Below are positions 55,029-64,000 of a stretch of DNA of 64,000 nucleotides, in pieces. Where the stretch lies: the NCBI GenBank assembly GCA_039090855.1, contig CM077005.1, forward strand, positions 70,366,607 to 70,430,606. The letters are read 5' to 3'. Position numbers and translations under genes: made by a program. The notes below the pieces were generated by a model. The model saw nothing but the letters and a program-made list of their open reading frames with translations, was not told the DNA's origin and ran no database searches. The stretch is from Macrothele yani (taxonomy: Eukaryota; Arthropoda; Arachnida; Araneae; Macrothelidae). Numbering within the stretch: the stretch's first letter is position 1; every line of letters begins with the position of its first letter.

Positions 55029-56515
55029 CACTGGCGTGCAAAAATTAAAGGGTTTTTTTTCTAATGCAACGTCGTGCAGAAAAACTCCACATAGACTCAA
55101 ATCATACCATAAGATACCCAAGATGCAAGAATATGGGACAAGTGAGCAAAACCGTCCAAACAAGGAATCCAAAGGATACAAAGGCACTTTATTGAAAAGG
55201 TAGCTTCGAGCACAAATGGACAGAAGACAGAAACGTCCATGTGACAGGCAGCTGCCAAGAAAAATCAGTCTTTAGTAGGGTATATGATCACCCCTGACTG
55301 CGCTGCAGGATTTACAACATCTGTCCATGCTGAGGACGAGGTTGTCAAGGAGCTGTTGAGGCATCGCGGTCCATTCCTCTTGTAGCGCTAATCGCAGCTG
55401 CGGAATCGTTGCTGGCGGCTGGTGACGTGCTGCCAAGCGTCTCCCGAGAAGGTTCCACAAGTGTTCGATTGGATTTAGGTCTGGAGATCTTGCAGGCCAA
55501 TCCATGCGTTGAATATCTTCACTCTCCAACAGCTCTGCGACAGCCACTGTACAATGAGGTGTAGCATTGTCGTCCATGAAGAGGAACTCAGGGCCCACAG
55601 CACCTCTAAACAGATGCACGTGAGGCAGGAGAACCTTGGTACAACAGCGGACACCAGTGACTGAACCTCCTTGGAAGATGTGGAGGTCACTACAGCTACC
55701 AAGCACGATACCGCACCAAACGAGAACTCCGCCACCTCCAAACTGGTACCTTTCGACGATGTTGGAGGTGTGATTGCGTGTTCCTTGCTCTCTCCAGATG
55801 TGTATACGTCCAGAATTGCTCATGAGACTAAATCGGCTCTCATCCGTAAAGAGAACTCGACCAAATTGCTGATGTGTCCAGTTCTTGTGTTCCTAGCACC
55901 ACAGAAACTGCCGTTTCCGATGAGCAGGCGTTAATGGCACACACTGTACTGGTCGTCGTGCAAATAGACCACCTTTGTGCAGCCTCCTGGCCACGGTAAA
56001 ACGCGATAACGGACGTCCAGTTGTCTGTTGCACGTGCCTTGCGATTTCTCCCGTTGTCTGTAGTCTGTCTCTTCTCACCTGTAGGACAATATACCGGTCG
56101 TCCACGCCGTGGTTGCTCGTGGATGACCACTGCTAAACTCTCGGACAGCTGTTCCTGTCGTTTGAAATGCTCTCCAAGCTCATGAAGGGATGCTGTGAGC
56201 GATCCCGAACTCCTCGGCCACACTAGTCACACTTCCACCTTCTTCCAACTTCCCAATGACGCGATCTCGGGTATAAAGTCATCCAGATGTCGTCTGGCAG
56301 CAACTCGACATCGTTCAAACCAATGTACACCGTGCAATAGCTTTCACCGAATTGCTGAGTGTACACCGCCCGTGTGCTTTATACCCTTCGACCCCCCCCC
56401 GTCATGCTGCATATATGTGCATGCCCTACGTACCGGACCCTAGTCTATCTCCTGCCTGCTCGTTCCGCTGTTATGCTAATTTCTCCTCTCCGTCCTTAAT
56501 TTTTGCACACCAGTG
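55029..56515 (-). mobile_element. Tc1-like transposon, third family
   Basis: 1487-bp element with inverted ends CACTGGCGTGCAAAAATTAA (55029) and, inverse, CACTGGTGTGCAAAAATTAA (56515), flanked by TA (55027-55028, 56516-56517). It is inserted in a hAT transposase gene and is therefore younger than it. Confidence 0.95.
55272..56240 (-). pseudogene. Tc1-like DD34E transposase, minus strand
   Basis: Downward from about 56240: helix-turn-helix remains, GRPVYCPTGE and TTGRPLSRFTVARRLHKGGL in another frame, PLTPAHRKRQFLWC, LFTDESRFSLMSNSG (first Asp near 55838), GGGVLVWCGIVLGS, PEFLFMDDNATPHCTVAVAE (second Asp near 55580), and WPARSPDLNPIEHLWNLLGR (Glu near 55470). The tail is EEWTAMPQQLLDNLVLSMDR. 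The C-terminal two thirds is open (183 codons from 55823); the N-terminal third is frameshifted twice. Confidence 0.92.
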
Positions 56516-57966
56516 TACATGCCACAAATGAAAAACAAGCAAACTTTGCTAAAATCAATTTATCTTCATAAGTTTTTCTCAATTTCACAGGTGAGTGTGT
56601 CTGGCAAACACTGAACATTCTCAATATATTTTTTCACATAAGGAAATACTTCAATGGGCCTGTTGGACACTGCTGTATTTTCTACCCACCTAATCATGCA
56701 AAATTTTAAAGGATATAAGGAACTTCCTGTGATACTACAATAATCTGCCCGTCTAGCTGGACTGTCTTTAAATAACTGATACATCGCTCAAAAGATGACA
56801 TTTAATCCCCATTTTGTGGCATTGTGCCCATGCTGAAAAGCACTATGTACAACAACATGGAGACCAAAGGGGCCTAAATCCAGTAAGTCACAACCATCTG
56901 CAGCTAATAATTCTTCTTTTATGTGCCTCAAAAATTTCCTAATCACATTTGGGCCATCCATGGAAATTTGTAACAGCATCTTTAAGTTTAGATCTGCTAC
57001 ACCTTCTTTAAATTTATCGAGATCTGCAGCAGTAGCATTACCCAAGAACACAGAATTACAATAATCGGTTGAAACACAATTAGTAGAATTACACTAATAT
57101 CTGATAATATCCATTTGGCCTCTTTGGAATATCCGATTCAAGGCTTCGTCAAACCAAACTATGAATTTACTGGTACCTAATTATTTTTGTAGTGAAAGAT
57201 GAAAGAAAGGTGCCAATTCAAATGTTATTGAATATGCTATTTTTGTTCTTCCTAATGTGCACTTCTTTGCTATTACTGAACATGTGGGTAAAAATTTCTG
57301 CAACATTGTTAAAACTACGGAAGGACGAATGAGACACTACAAGTTTTATTGCCCGCAGTATCTCCGCTTTTCGAGTAGATTCATGTGAAACAAAATTCGT
57401 AATGGTAGTCATTCCTCCTACCCCCCTCCCCCAACATCTGAAATCTCAGAGGCTACAGAACTTGTGCAGGTTAAAGCGGCTGGCTTTTTCTTATATGCTG
57501 TGGAATTTACCGAACGTAATAAATTTACAAGGGAAGGCTGATGTGACCGAGCTTTTATGTTTTTCTGATGCTTAGCACTCAGGTCATGACTTGTGATTGC
57601 CTGCTTACCCATATTGCTCAAACTGAAAATTTTCTGACAAAAACGACATTTCGCAGAGAGTGGGTTCTTCAGAACTTCTTCAATTCAGTCTGCATATTAC
57701 AGATATGCATTATGATCCGTCCAAGCTATATTAAATACGCTCTTACTGTATTTTGGGCAGCTCATGGCGGACTCACTAGGTTGAATAATATGCAAAAATG
57801 CAAGTTCTCACAACAGCAAAATCAAACCTGTGTCACTAATGTACAAGATGCTGGGAACTCTGAGTTTTCACTGATTTCGCCCCACACGAAACCACACCAC
57901 GGCACTAAATATACCTTGTGCTTCTTAAACTCCAATCCGCTTAAAACATGCCGTACCAAAGACTAA

Positions 57967-60186
57967 AAAAATCAACAAGTACACGCATTACATATCACCA
58001 CACAGCTTTCTGAAACCAAAATTTTAAGGAATGTGCGTAAGCTGAACCACATAACAGCGTGGTGGCAGAGATGACATGTGACATGGAGAAGCTAGAAGGT
58101 CACCAATCAGTTGCACTGTGAACAAAGCAAGGCTGTGAGGAGAGTGGGAGGGGGAGTGACGCCTATGATGCGGTGGGCATGGGGCTGGAAAAGACAGCCT
58201 TCTTTGATTAGCTGAATTGACGATTGATGGCCCGTGAGATAGAAGCCTCCCTGTGACGTCACCGAGTTTTGATCACGCTCTGAACACCTATTCCTTGCCG
58301 ATCGCACGAGACCAACTTCAGCGTGTGATCCTCAGAGCACGCTCTACCAGAGAAAATAGTCTTTAAATACAAATGCAGTCCACAGAAATACTATCTTAAT
58401 ATTAAAAACAAGTAAAAATTAGGAATAAGCAGGTAATCTCAAGTATGGAAATAGTACAAAGTCCGAAATCCGGACATTTTTCTGAGGCTGAAAGCAAAGC
58501 TGTCACCATCTATCGGCCAAAAAACAGACACTTGGAAAATTCCAGCAGTCGGTGTTTTCTTTAAGTTTACATATATATTTATACATACAGAGAAACATCA
58601 ATGAACACAGTCCAAAAAAAATTTTAAAATGCTGGCGAGTAATTGTGCTATTTATTTTTTCAGCCTCTCTGCCCTGGCACTGTTCTTGCCTAGACCCAAA
58701 AATATTTCATTTTGAATCTAAGTTTCGTGTTTCTATTCCAACTGCATGACATATTTGAAATGACAGGAGTGGGGGAACCATGCAGCATGCTTTGCCTAAA
58801 TTGTCAGAGGAAGGATAAGAATGCAAAAGAGCAGATTAAAATCCCGAACAGACTGTTCGGAACAATGTCGCTGTTTGTAGACTGGAAGGAGGGGAGCGAT
58901 AAATCGTTCAAAGCCAAGTGGTTGGAATGAAGGGGAGGCCAGAAATGCGGCACCACAAACTGTGTCCTTATTAATCCCTGGAAATGCTTTATTATGTGGC
59001 TAAATATGTACCGTAATTTTAGTCATATTATCCGTACCAGCGTATAACCCGCAGACCGTGAAATTCACACACAAAAAAAAAATTTCCTTCGTGGGTCATT
59101 CCACGTCACTTCATCCAGGCCATGTAACCCACCATCTCAGTTTTTGATGAAATTTGGCATGGAGGCATACTTCACCAAGATATAGAAAATGACCAAATTT
59201 TAACTTCCTACACCTAATAGTTTCTGAGATACAGTACTCCAAAGTTTCACTGAACACCAATCGCATACGTAGAGCGACGGAGTACCACATTTCACAAAAT
59301 GCTGCATAACTGTAGTGCTATTTAGTTTAGAAGAAAGAAATGTTCTACCCTTATGCAAAAGAGCTTCCAGAATAAGAAATCATTTTAAATTTCATTGAAA
59401 ACACTGAATAAATAATTTAAATACAGTGGTAAAGTGAAAATTTAAGAAACAAAACTTGCTAATCTATATTAGGCTCTACAGCAAATAGCAGAGGTATGAG
59501 GGAGCTCTTTTTTAATGTATGTTGGTTTTTGTCATGTACTGTCACATAACAAGAAAAAATAGTGGCTTTCAGCTTGCTTTTAAAGATATGTGCAAATATC
59601 TGAAATGTGTGTGGAGTTCCACTTCGCCAATTCAACCACTTTTTTTTTATTATTAATTATGACATCTCTGACATTCAAGAAATTTCACAAGGAGATAAAA
59701 CTAACAAGGACACAAAAATATAAAAAATTATGTTTCAGAAACAGCATATTAACAAGTTTGACAAAATGGCTAGTTCAGTTGTACCCGACAACAAGTTAGG
59801 TGAGCATATGCTACAAACTGCTTAGTCATACTCACCTACGGTACATAGATCTATTTTTTCATTAGTTTTGACTTGAAAAAAAGAAACAAGCAAGTAGTTT
59901 GTTTTGCACTGTTCACAAATATTTACATTGATGTTCTTAATATGCTATGATTAACTCTTGAGGATGGAGTCCTTATAATTCATCCAACTTGGAAAACACA
60001 CATGTTTTTCCAGAACTTGTTGTCATGGGAGCATCAATTAAACATAAAATGTGTCCAAATGGAATATTGCACTCATCTTTAAATGAAGGCCAGTAAAATG
60101 AAACTGCAGGGCCATTTGGGTGCATAAATTTTACAGATGCATCACCTTCTTCATAACTGATTTTCTCTATTATTCCTAGAAACCAG
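57967..60186. other. no gene; possible transposon terminus at 59093
   Basis: GTGGGTCATTCCACGTC at 59093 is a familiar repeat-end sequence in animals and may be the outer end of the DDE-like element that follows. No inverse copy was found past 62.4 kb. Confidence 0.4.
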
Positions 60187-62384
60187 TTAGAAACATATAC
60201 ACACTACATAACAATGTGTACATAACTGCCTTGTATTCCTAGATGTGCACAGCCAAATCAAAGAGTAATTTGCATCCAAGCTGTGGAAACTCCGTGTACC
60301 AGGTATTGTTTGAGCATGAGAAAATCTTACTTGACACTCACTGCACACAGCATTCATATCACTTTTCAAAATGAAATGGAACTCTTATTTTCATGATATT
60401 CTTACAACAGAAGCCGAACATCTCCTGTGGAGTGGTTATTTGCTCTTTCAGTAGATGTTGGAGACTTGTTTTTGCAGTGATTCGGTTGACATTCCCACCT
60501 ATGCCACCACAAGGAGACTTCCCGTTGCTGGTGGCAAAGAAAGATGACATAGATTTATGAAGTTTTTATAGTTTTTGTACTGAGCAGCACAACCCATCAG
60601 TAAAATAATGTACTTCTTTTACTTGTTGGTAGTTCTTTTTAAGAAAGTTATTATTTCCCTCTGAATCTTGTACACCATTGCAACATCATGATCAAAATCA
60701 TCTGAAATGAAACACCGACTTGATGCAGAGTTCAAAGATTCAGAATTTCTTTTACAGTAAATAACAAATGTGCATGCATGACGAGTCCAATGATACCCTT
60801 GTACACTTCTTCCTGAACTACAAATGCATAATTTTCACTGAAGTCCATCAGTATAATGGCAGACTCTGGACCAATTGTTCCTTCCAATTTACTGAAAAAT
60901 GAAGACTGTGCTTCGGTAATGTATGAATGCAGAATGAGCTCAATTTTTGACAAAAATAATTCCATGAATTCCTCAAATGAAGAAGATAACTTTTGAAGCT
61001 CCATTCTGTCTGTCGACACCCACAGGTGATATTCGATTTCATCAGTGGGATCACAATCTTTCAATTTATGCAACTATAATTGATTCAGATTTGTACTTCT
61101 TGGACACTGAGCAACACCAAAGCATGCACTTTGAATTCTTACTGCTGCAGACAAGACTATTGATAAAGTTCTGATGTGATTCTTCAAAGTGTGCTGCACT
61201 AATCAAAAGTTAGACATTTTGATGTATAGTGCACACACATACAAGAATGGGTCCCAGAGAAGCCCACAAGAATGCACCATTTCGGATGAAGAGCATAAAA
61301 TTTAGAAAATCCTACTTTTTTATTAGTATATCTTTGCTTAAATTGTTGATATAACTCTTTTAAATTGTACAGAATAAGTCTTTTCTGAGCATGAACGTTT
61401 CTAGAGACACTTACTTTGTCCTTCATTCCTGGCATTTGCATAGAATAGTTATCTTCATAAAATCGTATAATCTGTTTTATGGTATCTTGTGAAAGTTTCA
61501 TACCATGGCTGGGTTCAGGAACTGATATGCCTTTATCTTTTGCTAATTTTCTTGCCTGATGTACTGTGTATTCTGAAACTGCAAACTGTTGTGCTACTTT
61601 TTTTCTGGACCATGATGAGGGAGCCATTGTTAATATCTGATTTTTTTTTTTTTTTAAACTAACAGTAGGCATCTTTTTCTTTTTCATTAAAGCAACAAGT
61701 TTTTTCCAAATCATGAGCTTTTAAAAGTTTTAATTCATCTATGAAGTGTTCATCACTGTCCCTAGTAGAAGGCTGAGCTGTAAAGCCCTACTCTAGAACA
61801 CAAGATATTTTACTCTGCATAGCTAACTTTGCTTGAAGAAGTTTTCTTTTCCCATATGCTGGTTTATGGCAAGGAATGTAATTTTAATAGGGATAATCCT
61901 AAATCAGATAAACTTTCAAAACTTCTTTAGCAGCACATTCTTTAATAATAAAATCATCAGGGGCCATTTCACTATCATCAGTCTTACTTAAAACTTCATT
62001 TTCTAAAGGTTGTCCTAATTTAGATGCTTTTCCACAACACTGAGGACATAATTTTTGACTTGGGCATACACTGATATTTTTAGATCGAAGCTGTTGGGCT
62101 GTTTGTATACTGACTTGACGTAGGGACCTCTTAACAGGTTTTTTCACATCATGGTCACCAAAAGGGTTGCAACAAGTTATTTGGTAGCTTTCATATTTAC
62201 TCAGATAACATTTGTGATGTAAACATACTGAGATTATATCATTATGTGGAATATTAGGTCTTAAAGAAATAAGTTTCTTGTCAGCAACAGAAAGTTCTTC
62301 ACTACTGAGAAACCCTTTTGTCTTCACATAACTTGATTTATTGCAAATTCGGTTGACATTAAATGTCTGTAAATACTGTTTCAC
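60187..62384 (-). pseudogene. DDE-like transposase of an unnamed arthropod family, fragmented
   Basis: Minus-strand remains in the order known from a widespread family of uncharacterised arthropod proteins. A Cys/His N-terminal part spans 62384-61899 (ISVCLHHKCYLSKYESYQIT then CCNPFGDHD, and SQKLCPQCCG). A helix-turn-helix-like part spans 61714-61199 (WSRKKVAQQFAVSEYTVHQA; FYEDNYSMQMPGMKDKVSVS; KVGFSKFYALHPKWCILVG). A catalytic-like part spans 61073-60560 (SAIILMDFSENYAFVVQEEV, SRCFISDDFDHDVAMVYKIQ, then AAQYKNYKNFINLC). The end is at 60550-60359 (FFATSNGKSPCGGIGGNVNR). Invariant acidic residues (DFSEN, SDDFDHD) suggest a DDE nuclease. Superfamily name and ends unknown. Frame changes in several places make it a pseudogene. 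Confidence 0.7.
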
Positions 62385-62844
62385 ACGTTATACAAGTTCC
62401 GCTATCAGGAGTTTGCAAAAGGACATTAACGTAGTATTGGCAATTGAAATCAAGTATAATAATAATAAGTATCTATACTTACAATATTTATAGTGGCTGT
62501 AGGTGCTTCATATAAAAGGCCATCCAAGAATGTGAATTCTTTCAATTGTGAAGTTAAAATTCATGATACTGTAAAATCTGCGCCAGATAAAATTAAACAA
62601 GATGAATTTTCTACAATGCAAAAAAATTCTTTAACATCGATGAAATAAGAAACTGAATTAAAACCTTGTTGAATTTTTAAAAACGAACTACAATCCTGAA
62701 GAGGAGACTATCTTGACCGCGAAGCATCCTGATACATAATGAAAACCAAAGATGAATTATACTTTTGCCAAAACCTCAAAAAATAAACCATCTTGAAAAA
62801 GAAAAATACAAACATACAAATCTCCCGAATGCGAAGCACCAAAC
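62385..62844. other. no gene recognised
   Basis: AT-rich. A motif-like CCTGAAGAGGAG at about 62695 lacks a convincing hairpin. Confidence 0.4.
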
Positions 62845-62876
62845 TAGTTTCTGCTACAATTTATAGCCATCATCAG
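62845..62876 (-). ncRNA. hammerhead-like PLE terminal motif, copy 8
   Basis: The minus strand reads CTGATGA, imperfect hairpin TGGCTA ... TAGCA, then GAAACTAG, about 200 bp downstream of the PLE stop codon at 63076. The CTGATGA and GAAAC parts match the hammerhead core exactly. Confidence 0.5.
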
Positions 62877-63075
62877 TGGTAGGTGCACGGACAATAGGAT
62901 CGCCGCACTCACTCGCTCAGGTATGCAGCCTAACCCCAATGTATGTTCAGCCCTGTCGTGTAGATATTTGCGCATCATGATTTAGGTTCAACTGCACATA
63001 TCAATGGTGTCGCCATCTGTTGTCAAACAAAAATATACTAGTAGCTTTTACGTAGAAATATTCAACTGTATTTTT

Positions 63076-64000
63076 TTAAGTAATATTTGATGTCACATGT
63101 TTTTTGTTAATATTTTTCCTCTTGAAATGTTTCATCTCCTGTTCAATAAGGTACCTCCATGCAAAGTGAAGCTCCACTGGACTATTAACGTTACAGTTGT
63201 ATCTTTTGGTGTTCTCAATGACTACAGCCTCGGAGGTTAGAATCTGGGCATGTGATCTATGTGATGTTAGAATTTTTGTGTTAGTCCAATCAGGAGTTAC
63301 ATGATTTTTGATACAATGTTGTATTAATGAAGTTTTTTCATCTTTTCTTGTACAGTTCGTAATATGTTCATTTAATCTAGTCAAAAATCTTCTACGCGTA
63401 CTTCCGATATATACTTTGTCTTTTTGGTTATCATCCGTAACTGTTGGAATGACATAAACTCCAGATTTATTTAGAATTGATCTATTATTAGTAGTAGTAA
63501 GTATGCTTCCATTGTCAATAACTGTTTCTGCGATGTTAATATTGTTGTTGTAACATTCTTTTTTTAAAATAGTACTAATAGGAGGTAAGTATGGAAATTT
63601 TCCATAATATTGCTGTATTTCTTTTTTAATGTTATTATCGAAACGGTGTATCTTGGCCGTAATGTTGTTATATAAAGATTTGACTAATCCTTTACTATAT
63701 CCAAATTCTTCTGCAGTTTTTTCAATCCATTTTAGCTCTTTGATCTCCAATTCTTTATTGGATGAGTGTGTTATTGCTCTTTTAATATAAAAGCGGAATG
63801 CTGCAGTCTTATATTTCCAAGGGTGTGTAGAATCTCTTGGGATAATTGCCTGTACATATGATGGCTTCCGGTATACAGAATATTCTATAATTCCGTTATC
63901 CTTTTGTATAGATATATCCAAGAAGTTTAGCTGGCCATTAACCTCAATTTCTTTACTAACCTGTATAGATTGATAACAATTGTTAAATTTAGCAATGAAA
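63076..64000 (-). CDS. PLE C-terminal half with GIY-YIG endonuclease, open to window edge
   Basis: Minus-strand frame open from the window end (FIAKFNNCYQSIQVSKEIEV then NGQLNFLDISIQKDNGIIEY) to a stop at 63076, over 300 codons without damage. Parts: end of RT (FLDI), thumb and linker (WKYKTAAFRFYIKRAITHSS; YGKFPYLPPISTILKKECYN), then the GIY-YIG domain (GVYVIPTVTDD, KVYIGSTRRRFLTRLNEHI), and the tail HVTPDWTNTKILTSHRSHAQ then EAVVIENTKRYNCNVNSPVE. The RT core lies beyond 64000. Of the PLE copies here this is the least damaged and could belong to a recently active element. Confidence 0.92.
   Translation of the reverse strand, partial: FIAKFNNCYQSIQVSKEIEVNGQLNFLDISIQKDNGIIEYSVYRKPSYVQAIIPRDSTHPWKYKTAAFRFYIKRAITHSSNKELEIKELKWIEKTAEEFGYSKGLVKSLYNNITAKIHRFDNNIKKEIQQYYGKFPYLPPISTILKKECYNNNINIAETVIDNGSILTTTNNRSILNKSGVYVIPTVTDDNQKDKVYIGSTRRRFLTRLNEHITNCTRKDEKTSLIQHCIKNHVTPDWTNTKILTSHRSHAQILTSEAVVIENTKRYNCNVNSPVELHFAWRYLIEQEMKHFKRKNINKKHVTSNIT

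Larger units (their letters stand above)
54340..57621 (-). pseudogene. hAT-like transposase, zinc-finger bearing, fragmented
   Basis: Reading from 57621 downward: SNMGKQAITSHDLSAKHQKN (end of a zinc finger, His pair), KAEILRAIKLVVSHSSFRSF, then MLLQISMDGPNVIRKFLRHI (first catalytic-type Asp: xxxDGPNV). DGCDLLDLGPFGLHVVVHSA, RRADYCSITGSSLYPLKFCM and ENTAVSNRPIEVFPYVKKYI follow. Beyond the Tc1 come FQTSKPMAPFLYAFWDLIHQ and LMGTFVKSEVLKG, and finally LWNIVRTTLIVSHGNSPVES GYSITN, the usual VSHGNAxVERGFS end. Frames are broken in at least five places. Role: cut-and-paste transposase, inactive. Confidence 0.8.
54340..57966 (-). mobile_element. hAT-type transposon body, split by Tc1
   Basis: Minus-strand transposase remains lie on both sides of a Tc1 (55029-56515). 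The pieces continue the same protein across the insertion. Left end possibly at 53508; right end not found. Confidence 0.75.

Noticed and set aside
62690..62740. Additional hammerhead-like motif (CCTGAAGAGGAG)
   Set aside because: No stable hairpin between the two core parts.

Overview
The window is a piece of an AT-rich animal genome. It has no operons or bacterial genes. It contains spliced host exons, a U12-type intron, tRNA-derived SINEs, Penelope-like elements with GIY-YIG domains, RTE-type LINEs, a Helitron, Tc1/mariner and hAT elements, and a Gypsy-type LTR element. This mixture suggests an invertebrate, most probably an arthropod (a chelicerate is plausible). That placement is inference, because no ribosomal or mitochondrial marker is present.

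Host gene: the only host gene I can support is the 5' end of cullin-2 on the minus strand. The first coding exon is 24702-24825 and the second is 21813-21921. They join in frame only across an AT-AC intron with an excellent U12-type donor (ATATCCTTTT) and a branch-site-like sequence ten bases before the AC end. Further exons and any 5' UTR exon were not found.

Layout: 1-1700, a Penelope-like element (PLE) broken into head-to-head RT and GIY-YIG parts. 1803-4922, two minus-strand LINE copies, one with an in-frame 30-bp x5 tandem repeat in its RT. 5545-10520, a decayed Helitron split by a SINE. 10940-16790, two further copies of the same LINE separated by a TTAA-flanked inverted-repeat element, itself split by a mariner. 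17016-18620, a SINE and two foldbacks, one a perfect 126-bp palindrome. 18932-21370, a hAT-type element with an 8-bp target duplication that carries a PLE tail. 21813-24825, the cullin-2 exons. 25945-29594, LINE, Tc1, hAT and PLE fragments. 30631-31857, a Tc1. 32983-33744, a hAT MITE. 36153-36670, Gypsy-type primer site and gag. 36817-40000, a nearly intact RTE. 42789-43378, a PLE foldback. 44232-47745, a Tc1 remnant and Gypsy pol. 50153-53010, Tc1, truncated RTE and hAT remains. 54340-57966, a hAT transposase split by a Tc1. 60187-62384, a DDE-like transposase family I recognise but cannot name. 62845-64000, a PLE 3' half running off the window.

Main theme: almost every PLE fragment has, just downstream of its GIY-YIG coding tail or inside its foldback arm, the same small structured motif: CTGAWGA, then a hairpin, then GAAA. 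It resembles a hammerhead-ribozyme core. Two foldback copies are bounded by 13-bp target duplications, so these minimal foldbacks look like real insertion products. The transposon genes are mostly broken by stops and frameshifts. The most complete are the RTE at 36.8 kb, the Tc1 at 30.6 kb and the mariner at 14.4 kb.
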